Source: Allobosea sp. (GTDB lineage Bacteria; Pseudomonadota; Alphaproteobacteria; Rhizobiales; Beijerinckiaceae). From it: 64,000 nucleotides of DNA. Where the stretch lies: the NCBI GenBank assembly GCA_024231975.1, contig JAAEQB010000034.1, positions 1 to 64,000 on the forward strand, in the 5' to 3' direction. Of this stretch, positions 33,639-41,967 are shown in pieces. Positions within the stretch are counted from its first letter, which is position 1, and each line of letters starts with the position of its first letter. Position numbers and translations under genes: made by a program. The notes under the pieces were generated by a model, which made no database searches, was not told where the DNA came from, and saw nothing but the letters and a program-made list of their open reading frames with translations.

Positions 33639-34133
33639 ATGGTTCGCGAGAACGAGATCCGCCGGGCCGAGGTCGCGGTCGCGCCGCCATTGGCGACCGA
33701 TGCGGGTCTCGTCTTCATCGGCCGCATCCATACGCCCTGGGCCTCGCGCCTGACCTGCCCGCGTCAGGGCAGGGCGGACGGGCCGATCTGCACGATCGAG
33801 CTGTTCGCGCCCTGGGTCGCGGCGCTCGACGGTATCGAGGCCTTCGAGCGGCTGGAAGTGCTCTACTGGCTGCATGAATCGCGGCGCGATCTCGTGCGTC
33901 AGAGCCCGGCCAACAATGGCGAGACCCATGGCACCTTCGCCTTGCGCTCGCCAGTGAGGCCGAATCCGATCGGCACAGCGATCGCAAGCTTCGTTTCGCG
34001 CGAAGGGGCGGTGCTGCGCGTCCGCGGCCTCGATTGCCTAGACGGCACGCCGCTGCTTGATCTGAAGCCTGACCGGGCCTTGTTCACGCCGATCGCCCCG
34101 CCGCAGTCAGGCGATTTCCAGACCGGCGACTGA
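33639..34133 (+). CDS. TsaA/TrmO-like tRNA methyltransferase
   Basis: 164 residues of the UPF0066/TrmO beta-barrel family: FIGRIHTPWASRLTCPRQGR, LEVLYWLHESRRDLV, GTFALRSPVRPNPIGTAIASFVSREGAVLRVRGLDCLDGTPLLDLKP. TrmO methylates t6A37 of tRNA with SAM. Its placement directly behind mop suggests cotranscription; some molybdate-linked homologues may have another role. Family call is strong. Confidence 0.85.
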   Translation: MVRENEIRRAEVAVAPPLATDAGLVFIGRIHTPWASRLTCPRQGRADGPICTIELFAPWVAALDGIEAFERLEVLYWLHESRRDLVRQSPANNGETHGTFALRSPVRPNPIGTAIASFVSREGAVLRVRGLDCLDGTPLLDLKPDRALFTPIAPPQSGDFQTGD

Positions 34134-34180
34134 GCCTCGCTGCTTGCGGTCCCGCGCGGGCCCAAGCTAGCCTTCTGCGC

Positions 34181-34211
34181 AAAGAAAAAGGCCCACGCCG
34201 GAGCGCAGGCC
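34181..34211 (-). terminator. Rho-independent terminator of the small RNA
   Basis: On the minus strand a nine-pair stem GGCCTGCGC/GCGTGGGCC (two G-U pairs) with loop TCCG is followed by TTTTTCTTT. It ends the minus-strand transcript at 34181-34265. Confidence 0.85.
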
Positions 34212-34265
34212 CAAGTCTAGGGAGGAAACGCCCAAGGAGGGCGCCGCAACATCTCTGCTGCGGTG
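34181..34265 (-). ncRNA. CCUCC-rich trans-acting small RNA, suhB/MmgR-like
   Basis: About 85 nt. Order 5' to 3': hairpin CCGCAGCA-gaga-TGTTGCGG, hairpin with CGCCC/GGGCG closing a TCCTT loop, single-stranded TTTCCTCCCTAGACTT, then a terminator hairpin with U-tract. The CCUCC runs are complementary to Shine-Dalgarno sequences, as in the alphaproteobacterial suhB/MmgR (alpha-r8) small RNAs. A matching promoter lies at 34272-34300. It occupies the trmO/ankyrin gap on the opposite strand to both. Family membership is from memory; the transcript features are read directly. Confidence 0.75.
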
Positions 34266-34271
34266 CACAGG

Positions 34272-34300
34272 AAATAGGGCGCTCGGGCTTGACCTGCAAG
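34272..34300 (-). promoter_or_regulatory. promoter of the small RNA
   Basis: Minus strand: -35 CTTGCA (34295-34300), 17-base spacer, -10 CTATTT (34272-34277), with the inferred start about 7 bases downstream near 34265. Matches an alphaproteobacterial housekeeping promoter of CTTGNN/CTATNT type. Confidence 0.65.
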
Positions 34301-34384
34301 GGGGGAAGGGCAGCAAGGCTGACCTTAATTTGTGCAGAATGCGATTTTTCGCGCCGATCGCGCGAAAGTGCGGGGTGAACGCGG

Positions 34385-35092
34385 ATGCCTGAGACGAAAC
34401 GACGCGGGGCGAACGTTTGCCGAAATGGGTTTTCCGCGTTTCTCGTGGCGTTGGTCCTGGGCTTTGGGAGCGCTGCACAGGCGCAGGTTCCGCCGTCCTC
34501 GGCCGAGGTCGCGGCCTATGATGCGCTGCATCTATCGGCTTATCGCGGCGACCTGCCGGCCCTCCGACAGGCCATCGCGACTGGTAGCGGCCTCGAATCT
34601 CGTGATGGCGAAGGCCGCACGGCCCTGCTTGCCGCCGCCCATGCCCGTCAGCGCGAGGCGATGCGGGAACTTGCAAAGGCGGGAGCAGATCCGCGCGCGC
34701 TCGACAGCCGCGCCTATGACGCGATCACCATTGCGGCAGTCGCCGACGATATCGAGACCATGCGCACTGCGCTCGCCATCGGCGGCGACCCGCGCGCCAT
34801 CACCAGCCCCTATCTCGGCACGGCGCTGATCGCGGCCGCCCATCTCGGCCATGACGGGGTCGTGCGCGAACTGATCGCCGCCGGCGCCCCGCTCGACCAT
34901 GTCAACAATCTCGGCTGGACCGCCCTGATCGAGGCGGTGATCCTCGGCAATGGCGGGCCGCGCCATGTCGAGACGGTGCGGGCGCTGGTCGGCGCCGGTG
35001 CGCGCCGTGACCTTGCTGACCGCGAGGGGACGACGCCGCTCGAACACGCGCGCCGCCGCGGCTATGCGGCGATGGTCGCGCTGCTGCAGTAG
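34385..35092 (+). CDS. exported ankyrin-repeat protein
   Basis: 235 residues. A possible signal peptide (FSAFLVALVLGFGSAAQAQ) is followed by four to five ankyrin repeats, clearest in DGEGRTALLAAAHARQREAMRELAKAGADPRA, LGTALIAAAHLGHDGVVRELIAAGAPLDHVNNLGWTALIEAVI and REGTTPLEHARRRGYAAMVALL. Probably a periplasmic protein-protein interaction module. Converges on the Anbu peptidase gene with no gap. Partner unknown. Confidence 0.87.
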   Translation: MPETKRRGANVCRNGFSAFLVALVLGFGSAAQAQVPPSSAEVAAYDALHLSAYRGDLPALRQAIATGSGLESRDGEGRTALLAAAHARQREAMRELAKAGADPRALDSRAYDAITIAAVADDIETMRTALAIGGDPRAITSPYLGTALIAAAHLGHDGVVRELIAAGAPLDHVNNLGWTALIEAVILGNGGPRHVETVRALVGAGARRDLADREGTTPLEHARRRGYAAMVALLQ

Positions 35093-35842
35093 TCAGCTCG
35101 GGAAATCCGGCGCTGGCAGGCTCGCGACCAGCGCCGTCAGCCCGTCGCTATAGCGCTGGCGCAGATCCGCCCAATAGGGGTGGTTGCTGTCGTATTTGGC
35201 GAGATGCCGGGTCGAGAAGCTGTCGGCCTCATAGCGCAAGAGGTCGATCGGCGGCGCGACCGAGAGGTTCGAGCGCACCGTCGCATCGAAGGAGAGCAGA
35301 GCGAGCTTGGCCGCTTCGTCCAGCCCGCTCGCCTCCTGCAGCGCCCGGTCGAGGATCGGCTTGCCGTATTTGGTCTCGCCGAGCTGGAGGAACTGAGTGC
35401 GTCCTGAGGCCTCGACGAAGTTGCCGGCGGAATAGACCTGGAAGAGGCGATGCGGCTCGCCGGCGATCTGGCCGGCGACGAGGAAGGAGCCATTGGGGTC
35501 GCCATAGGGCTCGACGAAGCTGCGGTTGAGGCGCAGCACCTCGCGCAGCACGCCGCCGACGATCTGCGCCACGTCGAACATGGTGCGCGCCGCCAGGATG
35601 TCGCGGTTCTCGCCGCCCGCGGCGCTGTCCTGCTTATGCCTGGTGTACTGCCGGATCATGGTGATCACGGCCTGCGTCGTCGCCAGATTCCCGGCCGAGA
35701 GGATCGTAATCACGCGCTCGCCCGGCACCTCGAACAGAGCGAGCTTCTTCACTACCGCGATCTGGTCGACGCCGGCGCTGGAGCGGGAATCGGAGGCGAG
35801 GATCAGGCCCGACGGCAGCAGGATCCCGAGGCAATAGGTCAT
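35093..35842 (-). CDS. Anbu-type proteasome-like peptidase
   Basis: 249 residues beginning MTYCLGILLPSGLILASDSRSSAG, the Ntn-hydrolase start in which Thr2 would be the nucleophile after Met removal. Further family features are ERVITILSAGNLATTQAVI and VYSAGNFVEASGRTQFLQLGETKYGKPILDRAL. Anbu (COG3484) assembles into helical or ring particles with unclear activity. It is usually clustered with a transglutaminase-like, an alpha-E and an ATP-grasp gene; none is adjacent here. Confidence 0.9.
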   Translation of the reverse strand: MTYCLGILLPSGLILASDSRSSAGVDQIAVVKKLALFEVPGERVITILSAGNLATTQAVITMIRQYTRHKQDSAAGGENRDILAARTMFDVAQIVGGVLREVLRLNRSFVEPYGDPNGSFLVAGQIAGEPHRLFQVYSAGNFVEASGRTQFLQLGETKYGKPILDRALQEASGLDEAAKLALLSFDATVRSNLSVAPPIDLLRYEADSFSTRHLAKYDSNHPYWADLRQRYSDGLTALVASLPAPDFPS

Positions 35843-35970
35843 GGGTAGCTCCCAGGCACAGGCGCAGCATGCGCAGGGGCGGGGGCTTTGCCAAGCTCTC
35901 GCCGACGCGATTGCGACGCGGTCTGACGAATGCCAAGGTCGCCCCGATCAGACCGTGGCGGAGTTCGGGC

Positions 35971-36894
35971 ATGCGCAATCTGTCGGACATCGTCGCAGCT
36001 GTTCACGTCGACATGGCCGAGCATATCGGCGCCGGCAAGGTGGCCGACTACATCCCGGCATTGTCGCGGGTCGATCCGCGCCGCTTCGGGCTCGCCGTCG
36101 TCACCTGCTCCGGCGAGCATGCGCAGGCCGGCGACGCCGATGTGCCGTTCTCGATCCAGAGCATCTCCAAGGTCTTCACCCTGACACTGGCATTGGAGCG
36201 TGTCGGCGCGCGCCTTTGGCACAGGGTCGGACGTGAACCGTCGGGCTCGCCGTTCAACTCGATCGTCCAGCTCGAGCAGGAGCGTGGCGTGCCGCGCAAC
36301 CCGTTCATCAATGCTGGTGCGCTGGTCGTCACCGATGCCTTGCTGACCGGCCGGACGCCTAAGAAGACCGCGGCCGAGATCCTCGCCTTCCTGAGAAAGT
36401 GCTCGGGCGATCGCACGGTCGCGATCGACAAGGAGGTCGCGGGCTCCGAGGCGCAGACCGGCTTCCGCAATGCCAGCCTCGCAAATTTCATCCGCGCCTT
36501 CGGCAATCTGAAGAACCCGGTGGCCGAGGTGCTCGACGTCTATTTCCATCAATGCGCGCTGAGCCTGAGCTGCGCCCAGCTCGCCCGCGCCGGCCTGTTC
36601 CTCGCCGGCGATGGTGTCGACCCGCTGACCGGCGCTGTCATCTGCCGCCCGGCGCGCGCCCGCCGCGTCAAGGCGCTGATGATGACCTGCGGCCATTACG
36701 ACGCCTCGGGCGAATTCGCCTTCAAGGTCGGCCTGCCCGGCAAGAGCGGCGTCGGCGGCGGCATTCTCGCCATCGTGCCGAAGCAAGCAGCGATCGCGGT
36801 CTGGTCGCCCGGGCTCAACGCCGCCGGCACCTCGCATGTCGGCGCGATCGCGCTCGAACGCCTGGTCGAGCGCACCGGCTGGTCGGTCTTTTGA
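35971..36894 (+). CDS. glsA: glutaminase
   Basis: 307 residues from the ATG at 35971. Serine-dependent beta-lactamase-like glutaminase fold with the SxxK catalytic pair in PFSIQSISKVFTLTLAL, plus GREPSGSPFNSIVQLE, RNPFINAGALV, the ASLANFIRAFGN stretch and GLPGKSGVGGGILAIVP. Converts glutamine to glutamate and ammonia. Four bases from the convergent sseA stop. Translation from an earlier in-frame start is possible but not needed for a full-length domain. Confidence 0.93.
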   Translation: MRNLSDIVAAVHVDMAEHIGAGKVADYIPALSRVDPRRFGLAVVTCSGEHAQAGDADVPFSIQSISKVFTLTLALERVGARLWHRVGREPSGSPFNSIVQLEQERGVPRNPFINAGALVVTDALLTGRTPKKTAAEILAFLRKCSGDRTVAIDKEVAGSEAQTGFRNASLANFIRAFGNLKNPVAEVLDVYFHQCALSLSCAQLARAGLFLAGDGVDPLTGAVICRPARARRVKALMMTCGHYDASGEFAFKVGLPGKSGVGGGILAIVPKQAAIAVWSPGLNAAGTSHVGAIALERLVERTGWSVF

Positions 36895-36898
36895 AGGT

Positions 36899-37753
36899 TC
36901 AGCCCTTCGCCGGCCCGGTCGCGATCGGGCGCTCGCTCGCGCCCCATTCGGACCAGGAGCCGTCATAGACCGCGCGGGTCGGCTTGCCGATCGCTTCCAG
37001 CGCCGTCGACAGGATCACGGCGGAGACGCCGGACCCGCAGGTCGTCATCACCGGTCGATCGAGATCGACGCCGGCGTCCCGGAAAGCGGCGAGGATGGCT
37101 TCCGGCGATTTGAGCTTGCCGTCCGCCACCAGCGCCGAGGAGGGCAGGTTGAGCGAGCCGGGGATGTGGCCGGAGCGCAGGCCGGCGCGCGGCTCCGGCG
37201 CCTCGCCGCGGAAGCGGTCGGCGGCACGCGCATCGACGACCTGGGCCGAATTGCTCTCGATGGCGCGCGCGATGTCGTCGGCGTCGGCGACGGCGGAGTG
37301 GTCGAGCCTGGCGGTGAAGCTGCGCGGCGCGCGCGGTCGCGGCGCGCCGTCCTCGACCGGCCGGCCCTCGGCCAGCCATTGCGGCAGGCCGCCGTCGAGA
37401 ATCACCACGTCCTTGGCGCCGAAGGTGCGGAAGGTCCAGCGCACGCGCGGCGCCGAGAACAGGCCGAGCCCGTCATAGACGACGATGCGCATGCCGTCGC
37501 CGATACCCATGGCGCCGACCGCGGCGGCGAAGGCGTCCGGCCGCGGCAGCATATGCGGCAGGCTCGAGTTCTTGTCCTTGACCGCATCGATATCGAAGCG
37601 CACCGCGCCGGGGATGCGCTGCTGCAGATATTCCGCATCCGCGTCGCGCTTCTGGGCGGGCAGGTAGTACGAGCCGTCGAGCACGACGATGTCGGGGGCG
37701 TCGAGCCGCTCGGCCAGCCATTGCGTGGAAACGAAGATGTCGTTGCGGGCCAT
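36899..37753 (-). CDS. sseA: 3-mercaptopyruvate sulfurtransferase
   Basis: 284 residues with two rhodanese domains. The first is inactive; the second carries the catalytic Cys in TTCGSGVSA, the loop signature CGSGVTA-like that separates mercaptopyruvate sulfurtransferases from thiosulfate sulfurtransferases. Other hallmarks are VVLDGSYYLPAQKRDA and VWDARAADRF-type VVDARAADRFRG. Transfers sulfane sulfur to thiols or cyanide. Confidence 0.92.
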   Translation of the reverse strand: MARNDIFVSTQWLAERLDAPDIVVLDGSYYLPAQKRDADAEYLQQRIPGAVRFDIDAVKDKNSSLPHMLPRPDAFAAAVGAMGIGDGMRIVVYDGLGLFSAPRVRWTFRTFGAKDVVILDGGLPQWLAEGRPVEDGAPRPRAPRSFTARLDHSAVADADDIARAIESNSAQVVDARAADRFRGEAPEPRAGLRSGHIPGSLNLPSSALVADGKLKSPEAILAAFRDAGVDLDRPVMTTCGSGVSAVILSTALEAIGKPTRAVYDGSWSEWGASERPIATGPAKG

Positions 37754-37801
37754 GCGCGGCTCCTCGAAAGAGTCTGTTCTCAGGATGTTATGACGGAATC
37801 T

Positions 37802-38518
37802 TCAAGCGAGCGCGATGCGCACGCGCCGGTTCTGCTTGCCCTTCTTCTCGACATCGGTGACCACGACCGCGCCGATCTCGGAGGTGTTGCGCACATGCGT
37901 GCCACCGCAGGGTTGCAGGTCGATGCTCTCGATCGAGACCAGCCGAACCCGGCCCGAACCGCGCGGCGGCTTGACCGACATGGTCTTGACCAGGCCGGGA
38001 TTGGCGTCGAGTTCCTCGTCGGTGATCCAGCGCTCAGTGATCGCGGCGTTCTTCGCCACCAGCGCCGAGAGCTTCTCGGTCAGCTCGGTCTTGTCGAGCC
38101 CGCCTTCGGGAATGTCGAAATCGAGCCGGCCGTCGCCGTCACCGATCGCGCCGCCGGTGACCGGATAGGGCAGGACGACGCTGAGGAGGTGCAAAGCGGT
38201 GTGGATGCGCATGCGCTTCAGCCGGCGGTCCCAGTCCAGCTTGGCCGTCACTGTCTCGCCGACGGCAGGCGCTGCCTGGCCTTCGAGCGGGACGTGCAGG
38301 ATTCGGCTCTTGTCCTCGGGATTGTAGATCGCGGTGCCGACCGTGATCTCCGATCCGTCGCTGCGGACAAGCACGCCGGCATCGCCCGGCTGGCCGCCGC
38401 CGGTGGCGTAGAACACGGTTCGGTCGAGCTCGATGCCGCCGCGCTCGTTGATCGCGACGACCGTCGCGGACGTCTCGGTCAGATAGGCGTCGTCTCGGAA
38501 CAGCAATTCGGTCGGCAT
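37802..38518 (-). CDS. alanyl-tRNA editing protein (AlaX)
   Basis: 238 residues. Free-standing editing domain related to AlaRS: YATGGGQPGDAGVL, zinc motif HTALH (MRIHTALHLLS) and CGGTHVRNTSEIG. Hydrolyses Ser-tRNA(Ala) or Gly-tRNA(Ala) to protect translation fidelity. Lies between sseA (same strand) and a divergent short-chain dehydrogenase. Confidence 0.93.
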   Translation of the reverse strand: MPTELLFRDDAYLTETSATVVAINERGGIELDRTVFYATGGGQPGDAGVLVRSDGSEITVGTAIYNPEDKSRILHVPLEGQAAPAVGETVTAKLDWDRRLKRMRIHTALHLLSVVLPYPVTGGAIGDGDGRLDFDIPEGGLDKTELTEKLSALVAKNAAITERWITDEELDANPGLVKTMSVKPPRGSGRVRLVSIESIDLQPCGGTHVRNTSEIGAVVVTDVEKKGKQNRRVRIALA

Positions 38519-38676
38519 CGCGATCTCCTTCGTGCCGTCAGTTTATCGCAGGCGAGACCGGGCTGGAAAAGCCGGTGGAAGGCGAGGCGGGGAGTTTGTT
38601 GGCAGGGCTTCCGCTTGAGGCCTTGCATCACTACGGTCCGGCCAGGACTGCCGCGGCATGGAGGCCCGATCGAGAT

Positions 38677-39486
38677 ATGACCCCGCCGCGCATGCAGCCG
38701 CAGGATGGCATCGCCTGGGTGACCGGGGCGAGCTCGGGCATCGGCGCGGCCGTGGCTCTCGAGCTGGCGCGGCGCGGCTGGACGGTGGCGGCAACGGCGC
38801 GCCGGCTCGACAAGCTCGAGGCGCTGGCGCTCAGCGCAGAGGGCTTGCCGGGGCGGATCGTCGCCCATGTCGGCGATGTCGCCGATGCCGCCGCGATGGC
38901 GGCGGTGGTCGAGGGCATCGAGAGCGTGCACGGCCCGATCGCGCTCGCCTTCCTCAACGCCGGCATAGCTCCGCGCAACGGTCCTGGCCTGATCGACGTC
39001 GCTGCTTTTGAGCAGGTCTTCGCCGTCAATCTCCTGGGCGTCGTGCGTGGCGCCGCCGCCGTCGCGGCGCGCATGGCGACGCGTGGCAAGGGCCAGATCG
39101 CGGTCAATGCCTCGCTGGCGGGCTATCGCGGCTTGCCGGGCGCTGCGGCCTATGGCGCCTCCAAGGCGGCCGCGATCCATCTCTGCGAAGCGCTGCGCTT
39201 CGACTGCGAACGGCACGGCATCCACCTGCAGCTGGTCAATCCCGGCTTCGTCGACACGGCGATGACCAAGCGCAACAGCTTCCCGATGCCGTTCATGCTG
39301 CCGCTCGACGAGGCGGCGAGGCGGGTCGTCGACGGCTTCGCCCGCGGCGGCTTCGAGATCGTCTTCCCGCGCCGTCTCGCCTGGCTGATGAAGGGGATGC
39401 GGCTGCTGCCTTACCCGGTCTACTTCTGGGCGGTGCGCAAGCTCGCCGGCGAGCATCGTGGTGGCCGTCGCGACGGGGCGGTGTAG
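38677..39486 (+). CDS. short-chain dehydrogenase/reductase
   Basis: 269 residues if started at the ATG at 38677 (38692 is an alternative). Rossmann motif WVTGASSGIGAAVALEL, NAG motif AFLNAGIAP, catalytic Ser in NASLAGYRGLPGAAAYGASKAA with YxxxK, and NPGFVDTAMTKRN. An uncharacterised classical SDR. The C-terminal segment after about 230 is hydrophobic and basic (LAWLMKGMRLLPYPVYFWAVRKL), suggesting membrane association. Confidence 0.9.
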   Translation: MTPPRMQPQDGIAWVTGASSGIGAAVALELARRGWTVAATARRLDKLEALALSAEGLPGRIVAHVGDVADAAAMAAVVEGIESVHGPIALAFLNAGIAPRNGPGLIDVAAFEQVFAVNLLGVVRGAAAVAARMATRGKGQIAVNASLAGYRGLPGAAAYGASKAAAIHLCEALRFDCERHGIHLQLVNPGFVDTAMTKRNSFPMPFMLPLDEAARRVVDGFARGGFEIVFPRRLAWLMKGMRLLPYPVYFWAVRKLAGEHRGGRRDGAV

Positions 39487-39543
39487 CCGGAGACGACTCC
39501 TTTCCAGCAGCTTGTGCAACGAAGCTCGCAATCAGGATGAGGG

Positions 39544-40356
39544 TCAACCGAACCGCGATTCCAGCCAGGCGACGCCGAAGGTTGTGATCGCCGCGGCATC
39601 GACCAGCACTGACGGCGCCGCGCCGATAAGGCCTTGCCTGCTTCGGCCTTCTGCGAGGAACGCGGTCACGATCTCCGCGAAATAGTCCTCGGCCAAACCT
39701 TCGACGATCGGATCGCCGGTGTCGAATTCCTCGATCATGCGCCATTGCGTGCCTGTGGGCGTCGCGAGCGGCACCTCGATCCGCCTGATGCGCTTGCCGG
39801 GAATGTCGGCCAGATGCTCGGCATGGTGGAGCAGGGTCAGCGTATCGAGCGGGGCGCCGAGCATCAGCACTTTGCCGCCTATGGCGACGAGCTTGGCCAG
39901 CGGCGAACCCTCGCCATAGCCGTAATCGAGCGGGTGGTCGGCGGTGAACCACTCGGCCTTCGCCCCCAGCGCCACGATCGAGGCGCCGGGGTTGCCGCTG
40001 CGCAGAGCGCCCGGCGTCGTCCGCAGGAACTCCGGCAGCACGCCATTGTCGCGGATGGCGCGCGAGCACCGCGGATCGAAGGGCGGGATATGCTCGCGCC
40101 ATTCCGGCGGCACACGGCCTTCGTCGTCCACGAGGTCCTCGTAGCGCGCTTCCCAATCGGCATAGGCGAGAACCGTGCCGGCAGGGCCGACGACGTCGGA
40201 GAGGGCTGCGATGATGGTGTCGGGGCCATCGAGCAGGCGGCCGACCTTGCTGACGGCGGCGTGGGCCATCACGGCGTCGCCGACAGCGAGGCCGAGCCTG
40301 GCAAGATCAGCGGCGAGTGAGGTGCGGGTCAAGAAGGTGGCGGCAGGGGACGTCAT
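39544..40356 (-). CDS. aminoglycoside N(3)-acetyltransferase family protein
   Basis: 270 residues from the ATG at 40356. AAC(3) family: MAHAAVSKVGRLLDGPDTIIAALSDVVGPAGTVLAYADW at the CoA-binding side and LGAPLDTLTLLHHAEHLA, the His/Glu signature of the active site. Characterised enzymes acetylate aminoglycosides, but chromosomal members in environmental bacteria often have other amine substrates, so a resistance phenotype is not implied. Ten bases downstream of the photolyase gene. Confidence 0.88.
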   Translation of the reverse strand: MTSPAATFLTRTSLAADLARLGLAVGDAVMAHAAVSKVGRLLDGPDTIIAALSDVVGPAGTVLAYADWEARYEDLVDDEGRVPPEWREHIPPFDPRCSRAIRDNGVLPEFLRTTPGALRSGNPGASIVALGAKAEWFTADHPLDYGYGEGSPLAKLVAIGGKVLMLGAPLDTLTLLHHAEHLADIPGKRIRRIEVPLATPTGTQWRMIEEFDTGDPIVEGLAEDYFAEIVTAFLAEGRSRQGLIGAAPSVLVDAAAITTFGVAWLESRFG

Positions 40357-40366
40357 TGCTGCAAGC

Positions 40367-41824
40367 CTACTCGGATCGAAGGGCAGAAAAGGCGTCGAGC
40401 GCACGCCGACGGCCGAAATCGAGCGCGATGATCGGCTTCGGATAGTCCCGGCCGAGGGCGACCCCGGCCTTCTTCAAGTCGCCCGCCGGTGCCTCCCAGG
40501 GGCGATGAATGAACTTGTCGCCGAGTTCCGCCAGCTCGGGCACGAAGCGCCGGACATAAGCGCCTTTCGGATCGAATTTCTCGCCTTGGGTCACCGGGTT
40601 GAAGACTCGGAAATAGGGCGCCGCATCGGCGCCGGAGCCGGCGACCCATTGCCAGCTTGCCGGATTGTTCGCCGGGTCGGCATCGACCAGCGTGTCCCAG
40701 AACCAGGCTTCCCCGACGCGCCAATCGGTCAGCAGGTGCTTGATCAGGAAGGAGGCCGCGATCATCCGCACGCGGTTGTGCATCCAGCCGGTCTGCCAGA
40801 GTTCGCGCAGGCCGGCATCGACGATCGGATAGCCGGTCAGGCCCTTCTGCCAGGCGCTCAAGCCGGCCTCGTCCGTCTCCCAGGCCATCGCATCGAAACG
40901 GCGATCATAGTTGACGCTGGCGAGCTCGGGATTGTGGAAGAGCAGATGGTAGGAGAACTCGCGCCAGCCGATCTCGCTGAAGAATTTCTCGACATCCGCT
41001 GCCGATCCCGGCGTCTTGCCGGTCTCCAGAGCTGCCCTTGTCGCATGCCAGATCTGGCGCGGGCCGATCTCGCCGAAGCGCAGATGCGGCGACAGCCGCG
41101 AGGTCGAGAGCTTGTCCGGGCGATCGCGTCCCTCGCGATAGCCCGCGATCATCTCGTCGAGAAAGGCCGAAAACCGATCCTGCGCCCCGTTTTCGCCCGG
41201 TGTCCAGGTGTCGCGCAGTCCGCCGGCCCAATCGGGCGCAGTCGGCTCCAGAGCCAGCTCCGGAACCGTGAGCGCTTGCTTCCGCAGTACTGCCGGCAGC
41301 GTCGCCTTGCTCAGCTCGCGCGGTGTCGGAACGGGGCCCGCCGGCTCGCCGCGTTCGCGTACCGCGCGCCAATAGGGCGTGAACACCTTGAACGGTCCAT
41401 CCGCCTTGGTCTTCACCTGCCAGGGCTCGTTGAGCAGATTGGCGTTGAAGCTCCCGACCTCGACGCCAGTCTCGGTGAGCGTGGCTTTCAGCGCCTTGTC
41501 GAGCACGACTGCGGCGCCGTCATAGCGCCGGTTCCAGGCGACGTAGCCAACCTCCGCCTCCCGCACGATACCAGGCAGCAGCTCCGCCGGATCGCCGCAC
41601 AGGATCAGCAGATCTCCGCCTTTCGCCGCAATGGCTTCCGACAGCGCGGTCAGCGAGCGCGACAGCCACCAGCGCGCCGCTCCGCCGAGCGGCCGGCGCT
41701 CCGTGGATGTGTCGAGGATGTAGAGGCAGATCAGCGGACCATGGTCGATCGCAGCTCTCACGGCCGGATTGTCGGAGAGGCGCAGATCGTCGCGGAACCA
41801 GAGCAGGGCAGGGCGTGAGGTCAC
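40367..41824 (-). CDS. phrB: deoxyribodipyrimidine photolyase
   Basis: 485 residues from a GTG at 41824, where the family N-terminus (RPALLWFRDDLRLSDNPAV) begins; the frame is open to 41947 but the extra residues do not match. N-terminal antenna-binding alpha/beta domain, C-terminal FAD domain with FFSEIGWREFSYHLLF and WMHNRVRMIAASFLIKHLLTDWRVGEAWFWDTLVDADPANNPASWQWVAG. Class I CPD photolyase; light-driven repair of UV dimers. Confidence 0.94.
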   Translation of the reverse strand: MTSRPALLWFRDDLRLSDNPAVRAAIDHGPLICLYILDTSTERRPLGGAARWWLSRSLTALSEAIAAKGGDLLILCGDPAELLPGIVREAEVGYVAWNRRYDGAAVVLDKALKATLTETGVEVGSFNANLLNEPWQVKTKADGPFKVFTPYWRAVRERGEPAGPVPTPRELSKATLPAVLRKQALTVPELALEPTAPDWAGGLRDTWTPGENGAQDRFSAFLDEMIAGYREGRDRPDKLSTSRLSPHLRFGEIGPRQIWHATRAALETGKTPGSAADVEKFFSEIGWREFSYHLLFHNPELASVNYDRRFDAMAWETDEAGLSAWQKGLTGYPIVDAGLRELWQTGWMHNRVRMIAASFLIKHLLTDWRVGEAWFWDTLVDADPANNPASWQWVAGSGADAAPYFRVFNPVTQGEKFDPKGAYVRRFVPELAELGDKFIHRPWEAPAGDLKKAGVALGRDYPKPIIALDFGRRRALDAFSALRSE

Positions 41825-41967
41825 TCGATCGGGCCTTCTCGATGCGATGCTCTGATACGCCAACGAGGTTGGATTGGTTTCGTGGCGCAAAGGGATAGCG
41901 GCGCGATAAGCGACGCCGGTTCGTGATAGATTGTGTCGGCTGCGCACAAAAGAAGGGGAACGCGTCC

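Noticed and set aside
39544..40356. Acquired aminoglycoside resistance gene
   Set aside because: Composition matches its neighbours, no mobile element is near, and chromosomal AAC(3)-like proteins often have other substrates.
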